NCBI GenBank assembly: GCA_947494565.1
Contig: CANLVG010000001.1
Span: 124,001-188,000, forward strand
Reading direction: 5' to 3'
DNA length: 64,000 bases
Source: an uncultured Flavobacteriaceae bacterium
Lineage (GTDB): Bacteria; Bacteroidota; Bacteroidia; Flavobacteriales; Flavobacteriaceae
The notes under the pieces: generated by a model
Seen by the model: the letters and a program-made list of their open reading frames with translations, nothing else
Told to the model about the DNA's origin: nothing
Database searches by the model: none
Part shown: piece after piece, positions 1 to 9,450 of the stretch
How positions within the stretch are numbered: the first letter of the stretch is position 1
Layout: each line of letters opens with the position of its first letter
Position numbers and translations under genes: made by a program

Positions 1-47
1 TTTGAAAATTTTTGTACTCCATTTTGTTCTCTTTTTAGTATTGTTAT

Positions 48-383
48 TTAATTGTTTACAACGGCAAATGTGTGCTGTTGTATCTTTCCGTTTTCGATGA
101 TGTAAGTGTCCGTAGCCAGCTGTACGTCAATGTGTTTGTTTTTTCCATTCCAGACAAAGTAAACCACCTTACCGTTGGTCTCCTGTTTGACGGTATGGAA
201 TTGGAAGCCTTCGAAATTTGGTAAGAACCCTGTATAGAATTCGAGTATCTCGGACTTACCACTATAGGTTTTTTCCGGAGTACTGAACAACGCATCGTCT
301 GAATAATCTTCTGCTACATTGGAAGCATTTAAGGTGTCAACAGCCCTCATATGACGTTCAAAAACATCCTGTGTTTTTTTCAT
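48..383 (-). CDS. SnoaL-like / NTF2-fold small protein
   Basis: This is a short cytosolic protein of about 111 residues with no signal peptide. The pattern FERHMRAVDTLNA near the N-terminus, the ALFSTP segment and the closing IIENGKIQQHTF strand pattern fit the NTF2/SnoaL cone fold, which serves as a small-molecule-binding or isomerase scaffold; the substrate cannot be read from sequence. An in-frame ATG lies 30 bases upstream (413), but I prefer the start at 383, which gives the usual MKK N-terminus behind an AT-rich leader. It is followed upstream by a 35-bp element that also precedes the SDR operon, so it is probably co-regulated with that operon. Confidence 0.75.
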   Translation of the reverse strand: MKKTQDVFERHMRAVDTLNASNVAEDYSDDALFSTPEKTYSGKSEILEFYTGFLPNFEGFQFHTVKQETNGKVVYFVWNGKNKHIDVQLATDTYIIENGKIQQHTFAVVNN

Positions 384-441
384 TATAACTTTTGTTTTAA
401 AATTATACTGCAAATTTACCCTAGGATCTAAGCCTTGCTTT

Positions 442-476
442 GGTAAGAAAATATGAGGTTTTAGTAAAAAACGAGG
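442..476 (-). promoter_or_regulatory. 35-bp element, copy A (candidate AraC operator)
   Basis: This stretch matches 3103-3137 at 28 of 35 positions, with an uninterrupted identical 15-mer, gttttagtaaaaaac (458-472). Both copies lie in the same orientation upstream of minus-strand genes. An AraC-type gene (485-1339) lies between them, so this may be its binding site. The 15-mer contains 5-bp inverted arms (gtttt/aaaac). Confidence 0.55.
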
Positions 477-484
477 GAAAGATA

Positions 485-1339
485 CTATTGAGAGCCTTTT
501 AGGTGGGCTTGGTAGTTTTTTGCAGTCATTCCTTTGTATACCACAAAAGTTTTATCCAGGTGACTACTATCGGTAAACCCTAATTCGTGAGCAATTTCCG
601 AGACCGTTGAATTGGTGTGTTTCAAACGTGTTTCGGCCAACTTTAATTTGTAATGGAGGATGTATTTTTTTAACCCAATGCCCATTTTATCTTTAAAGTA
701 TTGACTAATATAGTTTTCTGAAATATGAAATTGGTTGGACAACTCTTTCTTTGAGAGTTTTTCAGAATCATGAACATGATAATGGATGTAATTAATAATG
801 CCCTGTATTCTGGAATCCGCACTATCGGTTGAAACAAAGCCTACGTTTCTGGATATGATGTGAAGTATGGAATGTAATGCGGATTTTAAGATGGTTTCAC
901 TTTTTAAACTTTCATCATTATACTCGTTGCATAGCACCCTGAATAACGAAAGAATACTACTTTCATCAGTTTTGGAATGAAAATCCAAATGAGCGGTTCT
1001 ATCTGCGCCGTGCAATATCGTTTCGATTTTTTTAAACCATTGCTTGCGTTCCGCCTTATTTTCATCGGATAACATATCACCAAAAAAACTGTTGAGGAAT
1101 TTGACAGCCGAGACCGTTGTCGGTGTTTCTATTTCAAAATTGTACTGGTCGCCAGGTATTAAAATAAAAATTTGATTGTCATCATAGTTAACGCGATGAT
1201 TATTTATAATTAGTGTACCAGAACCTTTTTCAATAAACAGTATTTCAAAAAACCGTATGGGTGTGTATTGACAAAAAGCTAGTGCTGTTACTTCTTCAAA
1301 CTTTTTGATTACGATATTTTCGAATATGGTTCTAGGCAC
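485..1339 (-). CDS. AraC family transcriptional regulator
   Basis: This 284-residue regulator has an N-terminal cupin-like sensing domain (about 1-160) and a C-terminal double helix-turn-helix AraC/XylS domain (about 180-280). The signature region includes LSNQFHISENYISQYFKDKMG and the second helix-turn-helix IAHELGFTDSSHLDKTF. It ends the operon SDR-DUF4437-AraC, 5 bases after the DUF4437 gene. Such regulators usually respond to a small ligand and control neighbouring genes. The 35-bp repeated elements at 442-476 and 3103-3137 are candidate binding sites. The ligand is unknown. Confidence 0.88.
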   Translation of the reverse strand: MPRTIFENIVIKKFEEVTALAFCQYTPIRFFEILFIEKGSGTLIINNHRVNYDDNQIFILIPGDQYNFEIETPTTVSAVKFLNSFFGDMLSDENKAERKQWFKKIETILHGADRTAHLDFHSKTDESSILSLFRVLCNEYNDESLKSETILKSALHSILHIISRNVGFVSTDSADSRIQGIINYIHYHVHDSEKLSKKELSNQFHISENYISQYFKDKMGIGLKKYILHYKLKLAETRLKHTNSTVSEIAHELGFTDSSHLDKTFVVYKGMTAKNYQAHLKGSQ

Positions 1340-1344
1340 TTTTT

Positions 1345-2211
1345 TTATTCTGAAACAACCTTATAATCGTTATTTGTTCTGATATACAGAAGGCATTCCC
1401 TTTTAGGATCTACAGATAATTGATGCTTCGACTTTCCTTCTGAATAGAAATAACTTCCTGGGTACAATTCTTTAGCATCTTTACTGTTTGGTTCTTGGTA
1501 TGCTAACTTATTTTGAATAATTATGGCATGAAAAATAGAACCAGTACTTGTAATCACCCCTTTGAAGCCTTTTGGCAATTTAATAAGATTGCCTCGTATT
1601 CCATTTTTCTCCCAAAGAAAGGTAACTTTTGCATCATTTTTAACATCTTTTGTTTTTTCAATAACCGAAGTTCTATCGGCACCTAGCCAAACTATATTGG
1701 ACACATCAATGTTTACAGGTCTTTCGCCACTATCGAAAGCTTCCGTTATCAGTTTCACCAAATAAGGTCCGTTATCTATTTCTACATAAGCTATATTTTC
1801 AGCTCCTTTAGCAGAGGTGATATGTGGTGCTCCAGCTGGCTGAGTCCAGAAAGACCCGACAGGCATCCACATTTCATCGGCATTAGCGTCATCATTATGG
1901 ATTTGGCCACTAATAACTAGCGCACGATATGATACGTTATGTATGTGTGGTGGTGAAGAAAACCCATCTTTAAATTTTGAAAGGAAACCTGTAGGTATTT
2001 TTCCTTTTCGATTTCCCCAAATTGTAGCAGCTTTAGGACTATTATCTCCACGGGCAGGGTTTAAAGGCTCCCAGTCAATTTCAGAACTTAAAACAACTTT
2101 ATTTGTTGCTTGTTCCACTATTCGTGCATCATTATTAGGGGATTTGCATTGGATTAAAGTAACTAGTACCACTATGTAGATGATTATTTTCTTCATTGAT
2201 TTACTAGTCAA
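1345..2211 (-). CDS. DUF4437 cupin-domain lipoprotein
   Basis: This 288-residue protein has a lipoprotein signal (hydrophobic stretch ending in LIQC, cysteine near residue 22). The mature part contains two cupin-like halves as in the DUF4437/ChrR-like family. The first half carries the metal-binding pattern [17 protein letters not shown] followed by AGAPHITS, and the second half ends SKHQLS. The family is predicted to be a metal-dependent cupin; its reaction is not known. Its start overlaps the SDR stop by 4 bases (2208-2211), so the two are translationally coupled. Its location in the envelope separates it from its cytosolic SDR neighbour. Confidence 0.8.
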   Translation of the reverse strand: MTSKSMKKIIIYIVVLVTLIQCKSPNNDARIVEQATNKVVLSSEIDWEPLNPARGDNSPKAATIWGNRKGKIPTGFLSKFKDGFSSPPHIHNVSYRALVISGQIHNDDANADEMWMPVGSFWTQPAGAPHITSAKGAENIAYVEIDNGPYLVKLITEAFDSGERPVNIDVSNIVWLGADRTSVIEKTKDVKNDAKVTFLWEKNGIRGNLIKLPKGFKGVITSTGSIFHAIIIQNKLAYQEPNSKDAKELYPGSYFYSEGKSKHQLSVDPKRECLLYIRTNNDYKVVSE

Positions 2212-3017
2212 ATGATTTCTTTCGTTTTTTTAATCAACTTCGAAATTAATCCTTCATCATAAGCATCTGGATGCGCCTTGGCAAAGTCGCCTTTTGGATT
2301 GCCTTTATCATTATCAAAATAGGTGCCTGTGACACCTTCATATACGTCTGAAACCGCTAGATCATACAAAATATCGGAACCCTTCGATGCTGGCGACCAA
2401 TGTTGCCCATAGGCTTCATTTGCCATTTTTGTATTTAATAAGGAGCCCGGGTTTACCGCAATCGTACTAATTCTCGGGTTTGCCTTAGCGAAAGCAAAAC
2501 TCCACATCGTCAAGGCTAGTTTACTTTGCGCATAGGCTTCACTAGTATTCGTATGCCCAACCCCAGCGAGCATCTCGTTCGTAACATGTGCTTGTGCCGC
2601 CGAACTTAAATTTATAATACGTGGCGCTTGCGATTTTTTTACTATTGGAAGTAAAGCATTGGTTAAAACATAAGGTGCAAAATAATTAACGACTAGTCGA
2701 ATATCAAAGTCTCCAAATTCGCTAGTTGCTGCAGTTTTAAAAACTCCCGCATTATTAATTAACACATCTATTTGAGAAACCTTTTTTGCTATATTCTTGG
2801 CCATTTGTTTCACCTCATCTAGATTAGAAAAATCGGCAACAAACCCATCTATATTTTCATTTCCGGAAACTTTTTTTAGCTCTAAAATTACAGCTTGTAC
2901 TTTTTCTTTAGTTCTTCCGTGAACATAAATTGCATGTCCATCCTCAGCCAGTTTTATCGCTGTTAATTTTCCAATTCCATCCGTACTTCCTGTTATTAAT
3001 ATGGTTTTACTCATCAA
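2208..3017 (-). CDS. Short-chain dehydrogenase/reductase
   Basis: This is a classical SDR of 269 residues. It has the cofactor motif TGSTDGIG near residue 9, the structural NNAG motif, and the catalytic Tyr/Lys pair in [11 protein letters not shown]. It belongs to the retinol dehydrogenase / WW-domain-oxidoreductase-like branch and should reduce or oxidise a carbonyl or alcohol with NAD(P)H. The substrate is unknown. It is the first gene of the operon running to the AraC gene, and copy B of the 35-bp element lies 86-120 bases upstream of its start. Confidence 0.88.
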   Translation of the reverse strand: MMSKTILITGSTDGIGKLTAIKLAEDGHAIYVHGRTKEKVQAVILELKKVSGNENIDGFVADFSNLDEVKQMAKNIAKKVSQIDVLINNAGVFKTAATSEFGDFDIRLVVNYFAPYVLTNALLPIVKKSQAPRIINLSSAAQAHVTNEMLAGVGHTNTSEAYAQSKLALTMWSFAFAKANPRISTIAVNPGSLLNTKMANEAYGQHWSPASKGSDILYDLAVSDVYEGVTGTYFDNDKGNPKGDFAKAHPDAYDEGLISKLIKKTKEII

Positions 3018-3102
3018 TATCCCTATAATTATACTTTACGAATGTTTATCGTATTTCTTCATTTTAAAGTACAAATATAGGTAGACGACAAGGGCTCTAA
3101 TG

Positions 3103-3137
3103 GGTAAAAATCAATGTAGTTTTAGTAAAAAACAAGG
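3103..3137 (-). promoter_or_regulatory. 35-bp element, copy B (candidate AraC operator)
   Basis: This is the second copy of the element at 442-476, containing the same gttttagtaaaaaac core (3119-3133). It is located upstream of the SDR operon. Immediately beyond it (3143-3158) is an imperfect palindrome with 7-bp arms (acaatca/tgattgt). No other gene-unexplained structure is evident in the gap 3018-3274. Confidence 0.55.
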
Positions 3138-3274
3138 ATTTGACAATCACATGATTGTTATTAACCTAAGTTGAATATAGTTAGGACTCATTTTTAATTT
3201 ATGAGGAACCCCTTATAGACCAGTTTAAACATTCTACAATGAGCTATTATGTTAATGACTTTGATAGTGGCTGT

Positions 3275-4540
3275 TTAGCTGAGATTTCTTACAATGCCCC
3301 TCCATTTTAATGCCAAATAAATAAATCCACCCAATAAAAAAGAATCAATGAAGTAAGCATGTGTTAGTTGAAACACTTCAAAATAGGTGAAAACGGTTAA
3401 TATTGAACTAATGCCCCATGCAATTAACGCTTCTTTTTCCCAATCTTTAATTTCGGCCAACTCATAGCGCTGTTTTTTAACCCAAAAGAAATTGATGATA
3501 TATATAGAAGATATCGCCGGAGCTAAAATGCCTAAGAAATTTAGAAAGTCGAATAAGTAATGTGAAAAACCCAAAAGGGCACCAACAATACCCGCTAGCG
3601 CGCACATTAGGGCCATTTTTTTATAGGACCAATCTGTTTTTATGGTAGAAAATGTTAAGGTTGTAGAATATAAGTTCGACGCGTTACCCACCCATGTAGA
3701 TACAAATAATAGCACAAAAGCAGGAATGACTAAATCTAAACGTTCCATCACTTTTATAATATCTACTTCACCAGTTTGAATTGAAGGTATCGCACTAAAT
3801 AGCAAAGCTATTGGGAAGCCTATGGTGATACCCAGTACGGCGATTAAACTCTGCTTGTCATTATAAATAAATCGTGAAAAATCGGCCATCAGAACAGGAA
3901 ATAATATAGAAGACCCAACTAAAATAGAGGTTGCCTCAAACAGGGTCATTGTAGGTTCTTTTGGTACAAACTCCACAATGGTCCAAAGGGAAGTCCCTAC
4001 CATGCATTGGTATACTACATACCCCAAAAATAGGGTCAATACGGGCACAGCGAAGTTCGCCATTCGCTCTAGGCTTTTTATACCATAGATTGTAGTAGCG
4101 GTAATTAAAAGTCCCACAACAATTATTATGGGCCATTCGGGCAAATCGACTTGTAAAGATTGCAAAGCGGTATCTTTCACCGCAATGGCTAGTAGTTCAA
4201 TCGCTACTGAGAACCAACCGAGTAAGGTGATGCCGAAAATGAAATTCATAATCCGAGCTCCCTTTCTACCAAAACTGAAATGCATAATCATATAGGTTGA
4301 CAATCGCGAACGGTTTCCAATTATGGTAGTGGCCATACACATTAAGGTGAGTACGACTGTGGAAATACCAAAAGCCCAAAGGGCATCTTTAAATCCTATT
4401 GAAAGTGCTATTTCGGAGCCCAAATACAAAATGGGAAGCGTAAGACCTGTGCCGGCAATTAATAGGGCAATTAGCCACCCTGAAGTAAAATCTTTAGGCC
4501 GTACCTTGGTTATGGTGTATTGATTTCCTTCTTTAGACAT
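3275..4540 (-). CDS. NCS1-family (cytosine/purine permease-like) transporter
   Basis: This 421-residue inner-membrane protein has about 12 hydrophobic segments. It resembles the NCS1/CodB-type nucleobase-cation symporters, with an N-terminal first helix region GWLIALLIAGTGLTLPILYLG, the SRLSTYMIMHFSFG segment, and VGNASNLYSTTLTFS in the second half. Known NCS1 members carry nucleobases, hydantoins, allantoin, thiamine precursors or pyridine compounds. Its start overlaps the upstream NicX/M29-like gene by 8 bases, so both are expressed together. In this operon it should take the periplasmic product of the TonB receptor across the inner membrane. The substrate is inferred to be a small N-heterocycle. 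Confidence 0.82.
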   Translation of the reverse strand: MSKEGNQYTITKVRPKDFTSGWLIALLIAGTGLTLPILYLGSEIALSIGFKDALWAFGISTVVLTLMCMATTIIGNRSRLSTYMIMHFSFGRKGARIMNFIFGITLLGWFSVAIELLAIAVKDTALQSLQVDLPEWPIIIVVGLLITATTIYGIKSLERMANFAVPVLTLFLGYVVYQCMVGTSLWTIVEFVPKEPTMTLFEATSILVGSSILFPVLMADFSRFIYNDKQSLIAVLGITIGFPIALLFSAIPSIQTGEVDIIKVMERLDLVIPAFVLLFVSTWVGNASNLYSTTLTFSTIKTDWSYKKMALMCALAGIVGALLGFSHYLFDFLNFLGILAPAISSIYIINFFWVKKQRYELAEIKDWEKEALIAWGISSILTVFTYFEVFQLTHAYFIDSFLLGGFIYLALKWRGIVRNLS

Positions 4541-5570
4541 CTATGGCATTTAGCAACGCATCAGCCAAAGGTCTTAATTCTTCATGACATACTTCACCGT
4601 TGTTCGTTAGCTGTATATCATCAAAATAAATACTGGTGTTTGCCACTACGCCGTCAAAATGTGATTTGGCCACTTGACCGAATGGAGGCATATCAATACT
4701 ACTGGTATGCCCGAAGCCGAAATCAACTCCGCCCCAAATTCGTTCGTCTTCAACAAGCTCACCAGTTAGGGTGCGCACATTGGGATTGAAACCTAACATA
4801 TTATGAGAGATTTTATACATGTTCGCGTCTTGAAAGGATGCTAAATAGGACTTAAATAGTTCTGCGCCCTCCCCTCCTATCACATCAATAATAACACCAT
4901 CACGCATCATAAATTCTAAAGGTACTCCTTCCTCGGAATGCTGTAGGTGGTCAAATACGATGCTGCCGTTCATACTGTTCAATTTGGGAACAATATTCAC
5001 AAACCCCGGTGCTGTTCCAAATTTTGGGGCTGAATAATCGCCATCGTCATAATCAAAAGCATGGTTCAGGTCAATGTCGTAGCTAACATCTGTACCATTA
5101 GTACTGGTTATACGCACTTTTTTGCTTCTCTTGGCCATGTCGGTAATTTGGCATAACAGGCTTTTAAGTAGTTGGATATCAAAGCCTGTAAAAACCCTTT
5201 CTAAGGATGCGATGGAACTTTCAGCAATGATAAGGTATCGTACCTTTTTGTTGACGAGCATGACGGTTTCCCATATATCGGAATATAGAATCACTCTTGA
5301 ATTTGCTTCTATCCACACATCAGCATGACGTAACGCCCCTGTTACTGCTTCTGAAGGCCAATCTTGCATACCAGCCTGGCTATCTTTCTTGGCCTTTGGC
5401 ATCCAAAGAACTAAAGGAAGTGCTCCGGCATTTTGTGCTGCCGTAAACAAAGCATTAACCGTTTCTTTTTTCGAACCTTCATCCGCAGTTATTACTACAG
5501 TTTCATTAGGTCGTACTTGAAACATGTCTTCCATTAGAATCTTAGAAAAACGGACTTGAACTTCCTGCAT
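4533..5570 (-). CDS. M29 aminopeptidase / NicX-like metalloenzyme
   Basis: This 345-residue cytosolic protein has the overall pattern of the M29 leucyl aminopeptidase superfamily, which also contains NicX, 2,5-dihydroxypyridine 5,6-dioxygenase. Visible landmarks are the GGEGAELF segment (about 232-239), LGFNPN (about 259-264), VEDERIWGGVDFGFG (about 273-287) and the metal-ligand-like SHFDGV with H304 and D306. The position that is commonly His in the G-T-x-H motif of M29 peptidases reads Asp (D283) here. Co-transcription with an NCS1 permease fits ring cleavage of an imported N-heterocycle better than peptide hydrolysis, but this is inference. Confidence 0.65.
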   Translation of the reverse strand: MQEVQVRFSKILMEDMFQVRPNETVVITADEGSKKETVNALFTAAQNAGALPLVLWMPKAKKDSQAGMQDWPSEAVTGALRHADVWIEANSRVILYSDIWETVMLVNKKVRYLIIAESSIASLERVFTGFDIQLLKSLLCQITDMAKRSKKVRITSTNGTDVSYDIDLNHAFDYDDGDYSAPKFGTAPGFVNIVPKLNSMNGSIVFDHLQHSEEGVPLEFMMRDGVIIDVIGGEGAELFKSYLASFQDANMYKISHNMLGFNPNVRTLTGELVEDERIWGGVDFGFGHTSSIDMPPFGQVAKSHFDGVVANTSIYFDDIQLTNNGEVCHEELRPLADALLNAIDV

Positions 5571-5636
5571 ATGGTAGTATTTAGTTTAAAAATGAGGAAT
5601 AGGGGTATCCTTTTTTTGACGATGAAAATAGGTTAC

Positions 5637-7991
5637 TTAAAACTGAACTGTTAGTGCGGTACCTATGGTCAATGGTTGTCCTCTCCATCCAACATCATCA
5701 GGACTACCAACAAATTCTCCTGGAGAAAATTCTTGGTAATACTGTTGGTCAGTTAGGTTCTTGCCATACACTTCTAACCTCCAGTTCTTATAGCCAATTC
5801 CGATACGGGCATCCAGCAATGAATAGGCATCTGTGGTGTGGATGGCCAAATTACTTTCGTGCCAATAGGTCTTTCCAGTAGTATCTAAATTTAAAAAGGC
5901 ATTAAACTTGAGGTCATCGGATATATTAAATGCCGATTCTAGACCAACTGCAAATGTGTTTGTAGGTACAAAAGGCACCTTACTTCCATTATAATTTGAA
6001 TTGTTGGTGGTGTTCCCACTTGCTCCTCCGGTAGCACCTCCTTCTATAATTTCTGCATCTGCTAGGCCATAATTGGCGAATACATCAAGCCATTTACTTA
6101 ATCGAACTCGTGTCTCTAGCTCAACGCCAAAGACTCTGGTTTCATCATAATTGTATACGCCTGCAATAAACGTATTTAAATCAAGGATGTATTGTTGTTG
6201 GTTTTTTAGATTGGAGGTAAATATAGAACCGTTTAAAATGAAGCGGTCGTTCCATGAGGTGGTTTTAAAGCCTAATTCAAAGTTATCTGACGTCTCATCA
6301 TCAAATTCTCGATTAAACAAATCAGTAGCATCCGCATTGTATCCCCCATTGCGATACCCTTTGCCGTAGTTGGCATAAATCAATGCATTTTTTGAAGCTT
6401 GATATGATAAAGACACTTTGGGTTGAAACTCATTATTATCTCTTTCTGAAGTAGTTACGAATAAATCATCGACTTGACTGAAAGAATCGATATCATATCT
6501 AAAACCCGCAGAGGCCGTAAATTTATCAGTAATCTTATAATCTCCAAAACCGAATAAAGCGATGGTTTTAATTTCATTTACAAAATCTGCAACATCATAT
6601 TCGGCTTCGCCAAATTCAGCATCTACGCCATCAGTTCCGTTTTGGTATACGTCTCTTTCTACACTTTGGTAGAAGCCACCGAGGCTCCAATCGAATGTAG
6701 CATCAGTATTGGTATTATTGATTCGCAGCTCTTGGTTGAAGGTATTCGTTTCTATTTCTTCTCCTTGTGTAAATAAATCAAGGTCAATAAAATCTAGGTC
6801 TCCAAAAGTAGAACGCTGTACTTTATTGATGGACGTGATGCTTTGTATTTTGACATTCTCTAGGTTATAGTCCATCTTGAAATTGCCATAATTATTAATC
6901 ATATCAGATGTACCCAAAACATCGGCAACAATAACATTATTTCCTTCTGTCGGATTTGGGTCTAAAACACCTCCGGGAAACTCCCCATCAAATCCTGTTG
7001 GATTCACGGAATAGTAAGTAGCACCGCCATCCAATTTAAAATATTGATATGCCGTGGACACTGTAAAATTATCGGTAACCCGCGCTTTTAGTTGTCCTCT
7101 AATATTAAAATCCTTAACAAAATCAACCTTTTCATTCAAGAATTCGTTGGTCAAAAGTCCATCGAAGTTCTTGTACTGTGTAGAAAAACGATAGAAGATC
7201 TTATCTTTTTTAAGTGCTCCGGAAGAAATAAAGGATGCCTGTAAACTTCCTCCATTACCCGCACCTACCCTAATTCTGTTACTGAGCGTATTGGTCGGGT
7301 CTTTGGTATAAATGTTTATTGCACCACCGATTGCATTTTTACCATATAATGCCCCCTGAGGACCTTTTACAACTTCAACCAAGGCCAAATCGTAAAGCTC
7401 TTGACTTAATAAACTAGGGTCAGGAATGGTAACTCCATCAACTACAAATGCTAAAGGTGCGTCACCACCGCGTACCTGAGGTATTCCCCTTACGGTAATG
7501 AAATTGAGTCCAATGGCTTGGGCGGAATTAAATTTTAGATTGGGCACCAAGGTCGAAAACGAACTAATATCAGAAATACCGGCATTTTCAATACCTTCAG
7601 CATTCAAGGCGGTAACTGATTCCGGGGTAGTTTGAATGGAAGCAGTTCGCTTACGGGACTTACCAATCACTCCCGAAAATCCTTGAACGGTTACGCCCTC
7701 TAAGGCTTCAGATGATTCCTCCATTTGAATATCAATACTTCCGGAAGAAGCGGCAACTTCTTGTTTTTCAAAACCTAAGAATGTGAATTCTAAAACGGGG
7801 GTATCTGAAGAAACGGTAATTTCATAATTCCCATTAAAATCGGCAATAGCCCCGTTGGATGTGCCCTGTTCTAAAACATTAGCACCAGGTAATGGTTCCC
7901 CAAGGGTATCAGTTATTTTTCCTGTCACTTTAATTTGAGAAAACCCTAATGCGGAAACCAAAAGGAAAACGAAGACTATTATTTTTTTCAT
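5637..7991 (-). CDS. TonB-dependent outer-membrane receptor
   Basis: This 784-residue receptor has a signal peptide ending LGFSQ, a carboxypeptidase-regulatory-like domain (about 22-95, GKITDTLGEPLPGANV), a plug domain (about 110-235, including VVKGPQGALYGKNAIGG) and a 22-strand barrel ending in a terminal aromatic residue (TVQF). It belongs to the general Fe/vitamin/small-molecule TonB receptor group rather than SusC, since no SusD follows. It is the first gene of a unit continuing into the NicX-like enzyme (66-base gap) and the NCS1 permease. This suggests active outer-membrane uptake of the substrate those two genes handle. Confidence 0.92.
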   Translation of the reverse strand: MKKIIVFVFLLVSALGFSQIKVTGKITDTLGEPLPGANVLEQGTSNGAIADFNGNYEITVSSDTPVLEFTFLGFEKQEVAASSGSIDIQMEESSEALEGVTVQGFSGVIGKSRKRTASIQTTPESVTALNAEGIENAGISDISSFSTLVPNLKFNSAQAIGLNFITVRGIPQVRGGDAPLAFVVDGVTIPDPSLLSQELYDLALVEVVKGPQGALYGKNAIGGAINIYTKDPTNTLSNRIRVGAGNGGSLQASFISSGALKKDKIFYRFSTQYKNFDGLLTNEFLNEKVDFVKDFNIRGQLKARVTDNFTVSTAYQYFKLDGGATYYSVNPTGFDGEFPGGVLDPNPTEGNNVIVADVLGTSDMINNYGNFKMDYNLENVKIQSITSINKVQRSTFGDLDFIDLDLFTQGEEIETNTFNQELRINNTNTDATFDWSLGGFYQSVERDVYQNGTDGVDAEFGEAEYDVADFVNEIKTIALFGFGDYKITDKFTASAGFRYDIDSFSQVDDLFVTTSERDNNEFQPKVSLSYQASKNALIYANYGKGYRNGGYNADATDLFNREFDDETSDNFELGFKTTSWNDRFILNGSIFTSNLKNQQQYILDLNTFIAGVYNYDETRVFGVELETRVRLSKWLDVFANYGLADAEIIEGGATGGASGNTTNNSNYNGSKVPFVPTNTFAVGLESAFNISDDLKFNAFLNLDTTGKTYWHESNLAIHTTDAYSLLDARIGIGYKNWRLEVYGKNLTDQQYYQEFSPGEFVGSPDDVGWRGQPLTIGTALTVQF

Positions 7992-8071
7992 GACCCGTAA
8001 TTTAAGTTTAGTTCGATTTAAGTCATGAATGTAGCACCCCGTTCATTAATTCTAATTCATTATAAATATTA

Positions 8072-8090
8072 AAATTATTTTTAATAATTT
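8072..8090. promoter_or_regulatory. AT-rich inverted repeat in the divergent promoter region
   Basis: Two 8-bp arms, aaattatt (8072-8079) and aataattt (8083-8090), are separated by ttt in the 118-bp gap between the TonB receptor and the divergent unknown gene. It could be an operator. The sequence is so AT-rich that chance cannot be excluded. Confidence 0.25.
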
Positions 8091-8109
8091 ACAAGATTTA
8101 TTAGGAATT

Positions 8110-9336
8110 ATGAAAATCACACCGAATTCATTGGTATTTACGGCCGAATATTTCAAGATTTTAATTGAGAAAATTCATACGAAATTTTTAGAGCATCATG
8201 GTCTGATTCATCTTCCTAAAGCATTTCAGTTATATGGTTACGGAAGTTATGACGACAACAAACCCAATCTAAAAAAAGATTTAGAGGCATTGGGTTCAGA
8301 GTTTATCAATGGAAAATACCTGTATGACAAGTACCGCGATGTACAAAAAGGAAAGCCTCTGGTGAAGTTAAATCAATATTATGGGCAGCTCGTATTTCTG
8401 TATTTGGGCTATAAAGACTTTTCTGGGTTTCTTGATGAGCATCAACTATCCACTGCGGAACATGAAAAACAACAGCACTTAATCAATCAACATAATGACG
8501 ATATTACTTACTATTACCTCAATTACTATTTTGGAGAAGATGATACTATTTTAAAAGGGCAAACTATTATTTCACAAAATTGGAAAAAAATCCAGCACAT
8601 CTTTATGTATCCTATGCAAGATGGTACCCTACGAGAGCACTACAGTAGTGGTAGTATTCAGAGACAGGGTGATACTATTACCATAAAAACCAGTACACTA
8701 TCTGGCGATAGATATATACAAGGCGCTAGCGAGATATATTATATCGGGCATAAAACACCCTCTAGTATTAATTACCTAATTGGCACCTATTGCACCTTTG
8801 ACATCTTTACCAATAGTGTGGCTGGTCGTTCCATTTTAGAGAAGTGTGAATCAAAAGAAGAAATGGAAGAAAAGTCAAAATCACCCTTTATTCCCCCCTA
8901 TATCGCATTAGAAGTCAGAAACAAACGAATTGTCAACGATAAAATGGTTCCAAGAAATGCCTTAGAGCTTTCAAGTAATAGTCCGTATGCTTCTTTGTAT
9001 GGAAAATTGCCAGGCACGTACAAATTGACTTTTCATTTTGAAGAAGGCTTCACAGAAATTTTAAAATTCAAAATCTTACCTACGAATTATCAAATCATTA
9101 CCCTTACAGAAAACGTGTATATTGAAAAAGACCGTATTGAATTGCTAAACAAAGGTTCAGTGGTTAACTTCAGATTTAATTTCTCAGGAATTATCGCTTT
9201 TGAAAGGGTCAATGTCTATTTCAAAACCTACTATCTGAAAAATAAAAATCGAAATCAAGAAGGTGTTTTTAGTGGAATCGATAATGAAAATAGGCTGGTG
9301 AAAGGTACGTTGACAGTTGGTTTTACGGAGGACTAG
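8110..9336 (+). CDS. Uncharacterised protein, divergent from the TonB operon
   Basis: This 408-residue protein belongs to no family I can name. It has no signal peptide or membrane segment. The first 120 residues look helical, with a segment YYGQLVFLYLGYKDFSGFLDEH (about 95-116) that recalls short N-terminal modules of Bacteroidota proteins of unknown role. The middle and C-terminal parts (about 160-405) are rich in alternating hydrophobic and polar residues and look like beta-sheet, with many Tyr, Lys and Ile. It is transcribed away from the receptor operon across a 118-bp gap, an arrangement often used by a cognate regulator, but I see no DNA-binding motif. It could be a sensor, an effector or unrelated. 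Confidence 0.7.
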   Translation: MKITPNSLVFTAEYFKILIEKIHTKFLEHHGLIHLPKAFQLYGYGSYDDNKPNLKKDLEALGSEFINGKYLYDKYRDVQKGKPLVKLNQYYGQLVFLYLGYKDFSGFLDEHQLSTAEHEKQQHLINQHNDDITYYYLNYYFGEDDTILKGQTIISQNWKKIQHIFMYPMQDGTLREHYSSGSIQRQGDTITIKTSTLSGDRYIQGASEIYYIGHKTPSSINYLIGTYCTFDIFTNSVAGRSILEKCESKEEMEEKSKSPFIPPYIALEVRNKRIVNDKMVPRNALELSSNSPYASLYGKLPGTYKLTFHFEEGFTEILKFKILPTNYQIITLTENVYIEKDRIELLNKGSVVNFRFNFSGIIAFERVNVYFKTYYLKNKNRNQEGVFSGIDNENRLVKGTLTVGFTED

Positions 9337-9350
9337 TTGGCGCATTCCAC

Positions 9351-9362
9351 ACGCCTGCCTGC
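9351..9362 (+). repeat. Dispersed palindrome half (acgcctgcctgc)
   Basis: This 12-mer after the stop of the preceding gene is repeated on the opposite strand at 58863-58874. It is related to the perfect hairpin at 24277-24299. It looks like a degenerate copy of a short palindromic intergenic repeat. Confidence 0.35.
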
Positions 9363-9450
9363 GGGGGTAGTCATTACCTTTCCCTACTCCCGATAGCTTT
9401 CCCGGTCCGCTCGCATCACAGCTGTGTAGTGGTCACTTGTTTTACAGGAA

